Positions 5,192 to 6,334 of a stretch of DNA of 6,334 bases are shown here, piece after piece. The number at the start of each line of letters is the position of its first letter. Position 1 is the stretch's first letter. The notes below the pieces were generated by a model. That model saw only the letters and a list, made by a program, of their open reading frames with translations. It did no database searches and had not been told where the DNA came from. Where the stretch lies: positions 1-6,334 of the forward strand of contig JAEZFI010000144.1 of NCBI GenBank assembly GCA_023437745.1, written 5' to 3'. A program made the position numbers and the translations under genes. This DNA comes from Actinomycetes bacterium (GTDB lineage: Bacteria; Actinomycetota; Acidimicrobiia; Acidimicrobiales; Microtrichaceae).

Positions 5192-6334
5192 TCAGCCGCT
5201 CCCCTCGCTCGAGGCCGGGCCGCGCTGCGGGCGGGCCTTCCAGAAGTAGTTGGCGATGCCGTCGGCGGTGTTGAGCCGCCGGAAGGTCATCTCCACCGTC
5301 ATGCCGATGGACACGTCGCCGGGGCGCACGTCGGTGAGCTCGACGGGCAGGCGCCCCCCGCCCTCGAAGTCGCACACGGCGAACACCACCGGCGGGGACG
5401 GCGAGTAGGCCAGCGAGTCGACGGTGAACGTCGCGACCCGGGCGGGAACGGCCGCCATCGGAGCGGGGTCCATGTCGTCCACGTTGCCACCCACGAAGGA
5501 CACCCGGGCGGGCGGCAGGTGCAGCGCGCCGCTCTCCCGGTCGCGTGAGCCGACGAAGCCGTACTTCCAGTCGAGACGGCGCTCGGCGGCCGAAGCCGAC
5601 ATGCGGGCGGGCTCCGGCCGGTTGGGCGGCTGGATCGGCAGCACGCCGCGCCACGACAGGTACTTCGCGTAGGCGAGGGAGTCGTCACCGTCGGCGAGCT
5701 GGTCCTGCACGCTCAGGGCGGCGGCGTCCCGGCGGCGGGTGGCGGCCGCCTCGGTCACGCGGAAGAAGAACGTGTCGGCACCGTCGGCCATCGACACCAG
5801 CGCGACGACCTGCCCCGGCTCGGCGCGCTCGATCGTGGCGGTCAGCAGCAACGCCGGGTGCGCCGCGCCGGTGAAGCCGACCTGGGCGGTGAGGTCGTCG
5901 ACCACGTCGACGCCGGCGGCGCCGAGTCGCTTGGCCAGCCCCGCCGCCGCGCGTGCCTGCGGCCCGGCGATGGCGACCGCGGCGACCTGGTCGGCATCGA
6001 CGCCGGCGTCCTTCAGCCCGGCCTCCCAGGCCTGCGACGCGAGCTCGCCGTAGCGCTGCTCGCCGAAGCGCTCCTCCCAGGCGTGCGTGCGCAGCTCGCC
6101 GGGCGAGCGCCAACGATCGAGGAACTCGCGGGTGGCCGAGGCCCCGCCGAGGTGCTCGGCGACCAGCTCCGCGGCCTCGCCGTCACCGACCAGGAGTGCC
6201 GCGCCCGCGTCGCCGCCGTCGCGCTCGTCGGGCGAACCGGCGGGACCGGTGCGCACGTCGCCTGCCAGCAGGAGGACCGCGGGCTCGGTGGACCGCAGCG
6301 CCGATCGCAGCGCTGCCGCCGTGCCCCTCAGGCC
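5192..6334 (-). CDS. HMG-CoA-synthase-like domain fused to a C-terminal DUF35 OB-fold domain (partial)
   Basis: The reading frame is open to the right edge, so the start and the N-terminal part, with any catalytic cysteine, lie outside; 380 residues are visible. The GTG at 6256 is not a start, because the conserved strand AVLLLAGDVRTG runs through it. Visible residues 1 to about 200 are thiolase-fold, HMG-CoA synthase/KAS III-like: DERDGGDAGAALLVGDG (36-52), FLDRWRSPGE (71-80), EERFGE (87-92) and PGQVVALVSMADGAD (173-187). Residues 219-370 are a DUF35/OB-fold module: AKYLSWRGVLP (223-233), a zinc-ribbon position without cysteines (about 262-286), FTVDSLAYSPSPP (303-315), DFEGGGR (322-328) and an ending in NYFWKARP (362-369). 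In archaea, HMG-CoA synthase, DUF35 and thiolase are separate subunits of one complex; here two are fused and the thiolase follows after one base. The expected synthase histidine and asparagine seem to be replaced (see findings), so canonical HMG-CoA synthesis is doubtful. A role as a scaffold or modified condensing partner is inferred. Confidence 0.85.
   Translation of the reverse strand, partial: GLRGTAAALRSALRSTEPAVLLLAGDVRTGPAGSPDERDGGDAGAALLVGDGEAAELVAEHLGGASATREFLDRWRSPGELRTHAWEERFGEQRYGELASQAWEAGLKDAGVDADQVAAVAIAGPQARAAAGLAKRLGAAGVDVVDDLTAQVGFTGAAHPALLLTATIERAEPGQVVALVSMADGADTFFFRVTEAAATRRRDAAALSVQDQLADGDDSLAYAKYLSWRGVLPIQPPNRPEPARMSASAAERRLDWKYGFVGSRDRESGALHLPPARVSFVGGNVDDMDPAPMAAVPARVATFTVDSLAYSPSPPVVFAVCDFEGGGRLPVELTDVRPGDVSIGMTVEMTFRRLNTADGIANYFWKARPQRGPASSEGSG
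5199..5206 (-). promoter_or_regulatory. Thiolase Shine-Dalgarno site inside the upstream gene
   Basis: On the minus strand this reads GAGGGGAG, 8 bases before the thiolase ATG at 5190 and within the last codons of the HMG-CoA-synthase-like/DUF35 gene. Its position, with a one-base gap between stop and start, fits coupled translation and balanced production of two complex partners. Confidence 0.65.

Noticed and set aside
4063..5274. Plus-strand open frame of about 400 codons
   Set aside because: It is antisense to the thiolase, which has intact catalytic motifs. The translation is Val/Gly/Arg-rich without recognisable domains, typical of antisense frames at high GC.
5192..6256. GTG at 6256 as the start of the HMG-CoA-synthase-like gene
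   Set aside because: The frame stays open upstream to the window edge, and the residues there (STEPAVLLLAGD) form a conserved thiolase-fold strand, so the GTG is an internal valine.

Overview
The window is very GC-rich, with strong G/C bias at third codon positions. It carries a MeaA-type B12 mutase, an F420-type luciferase-like oxidoreductase, a DUF2332 protein and an HMG-CoA-synthase-like/DUF35 fusion. This gene content points to Actinomycetota, plausibly class Acidimicrobiia. That placement is an inference from gene content and composition, since no marker gene is present. Coding density is high, no gap exceeds 100 bases, and there is no sign of RNA genes, insertion sequences, CRISPR or phage.

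Layout. Bases 1-1551 (minus strand) hold a two-gene operon: a luciferase-like flavin/F420 oxidoreductase (607-1551), then after 25 bases the N-terminal half of a MeaA-like cobalamin-dependent acyl-CoA mutase that runs off the left edge. A 90-base divergent spacer (1552-1641) contains a 10-base direct repeat. The plus strand follows with a DUF2332 protein (1642-2799) and a secreted lipoprotein alpha/beta hydrolase (2881-3957). A 39-base convergent gap with a GC hairpin separates these from a second minus-strand operon. There, a large HMG-CoA-synthase-like/DUF35 fusion (5192-6334, start beyond the right edge) is followed after a single base by a thiolase-family protein (3997-5190).

Function. 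The two minus-strand operons both concern acyl-CoA chemistry: carbon-skeleton rearrangement of a carboxylated acyl-CoA (mutase), and C-C bond formation or cleavage (thiolase plus synthase-like/DUF35 partner). The thiolase/DUF35 pair is the most interesting part. It resembles the archaeal thiolase-DUF35-HMG-CoA synthase channelling complex and the DUF35-thiolase pairs of aromatic and steroid degradation. Here, however, the DUF35 module is fused to the synthase-like domain, its zinc-ribbon cysteines appear to be gone, and the synthase-like domain appears to lack its usual histidine and asparagine. The substrate cannot be told from the sequence.
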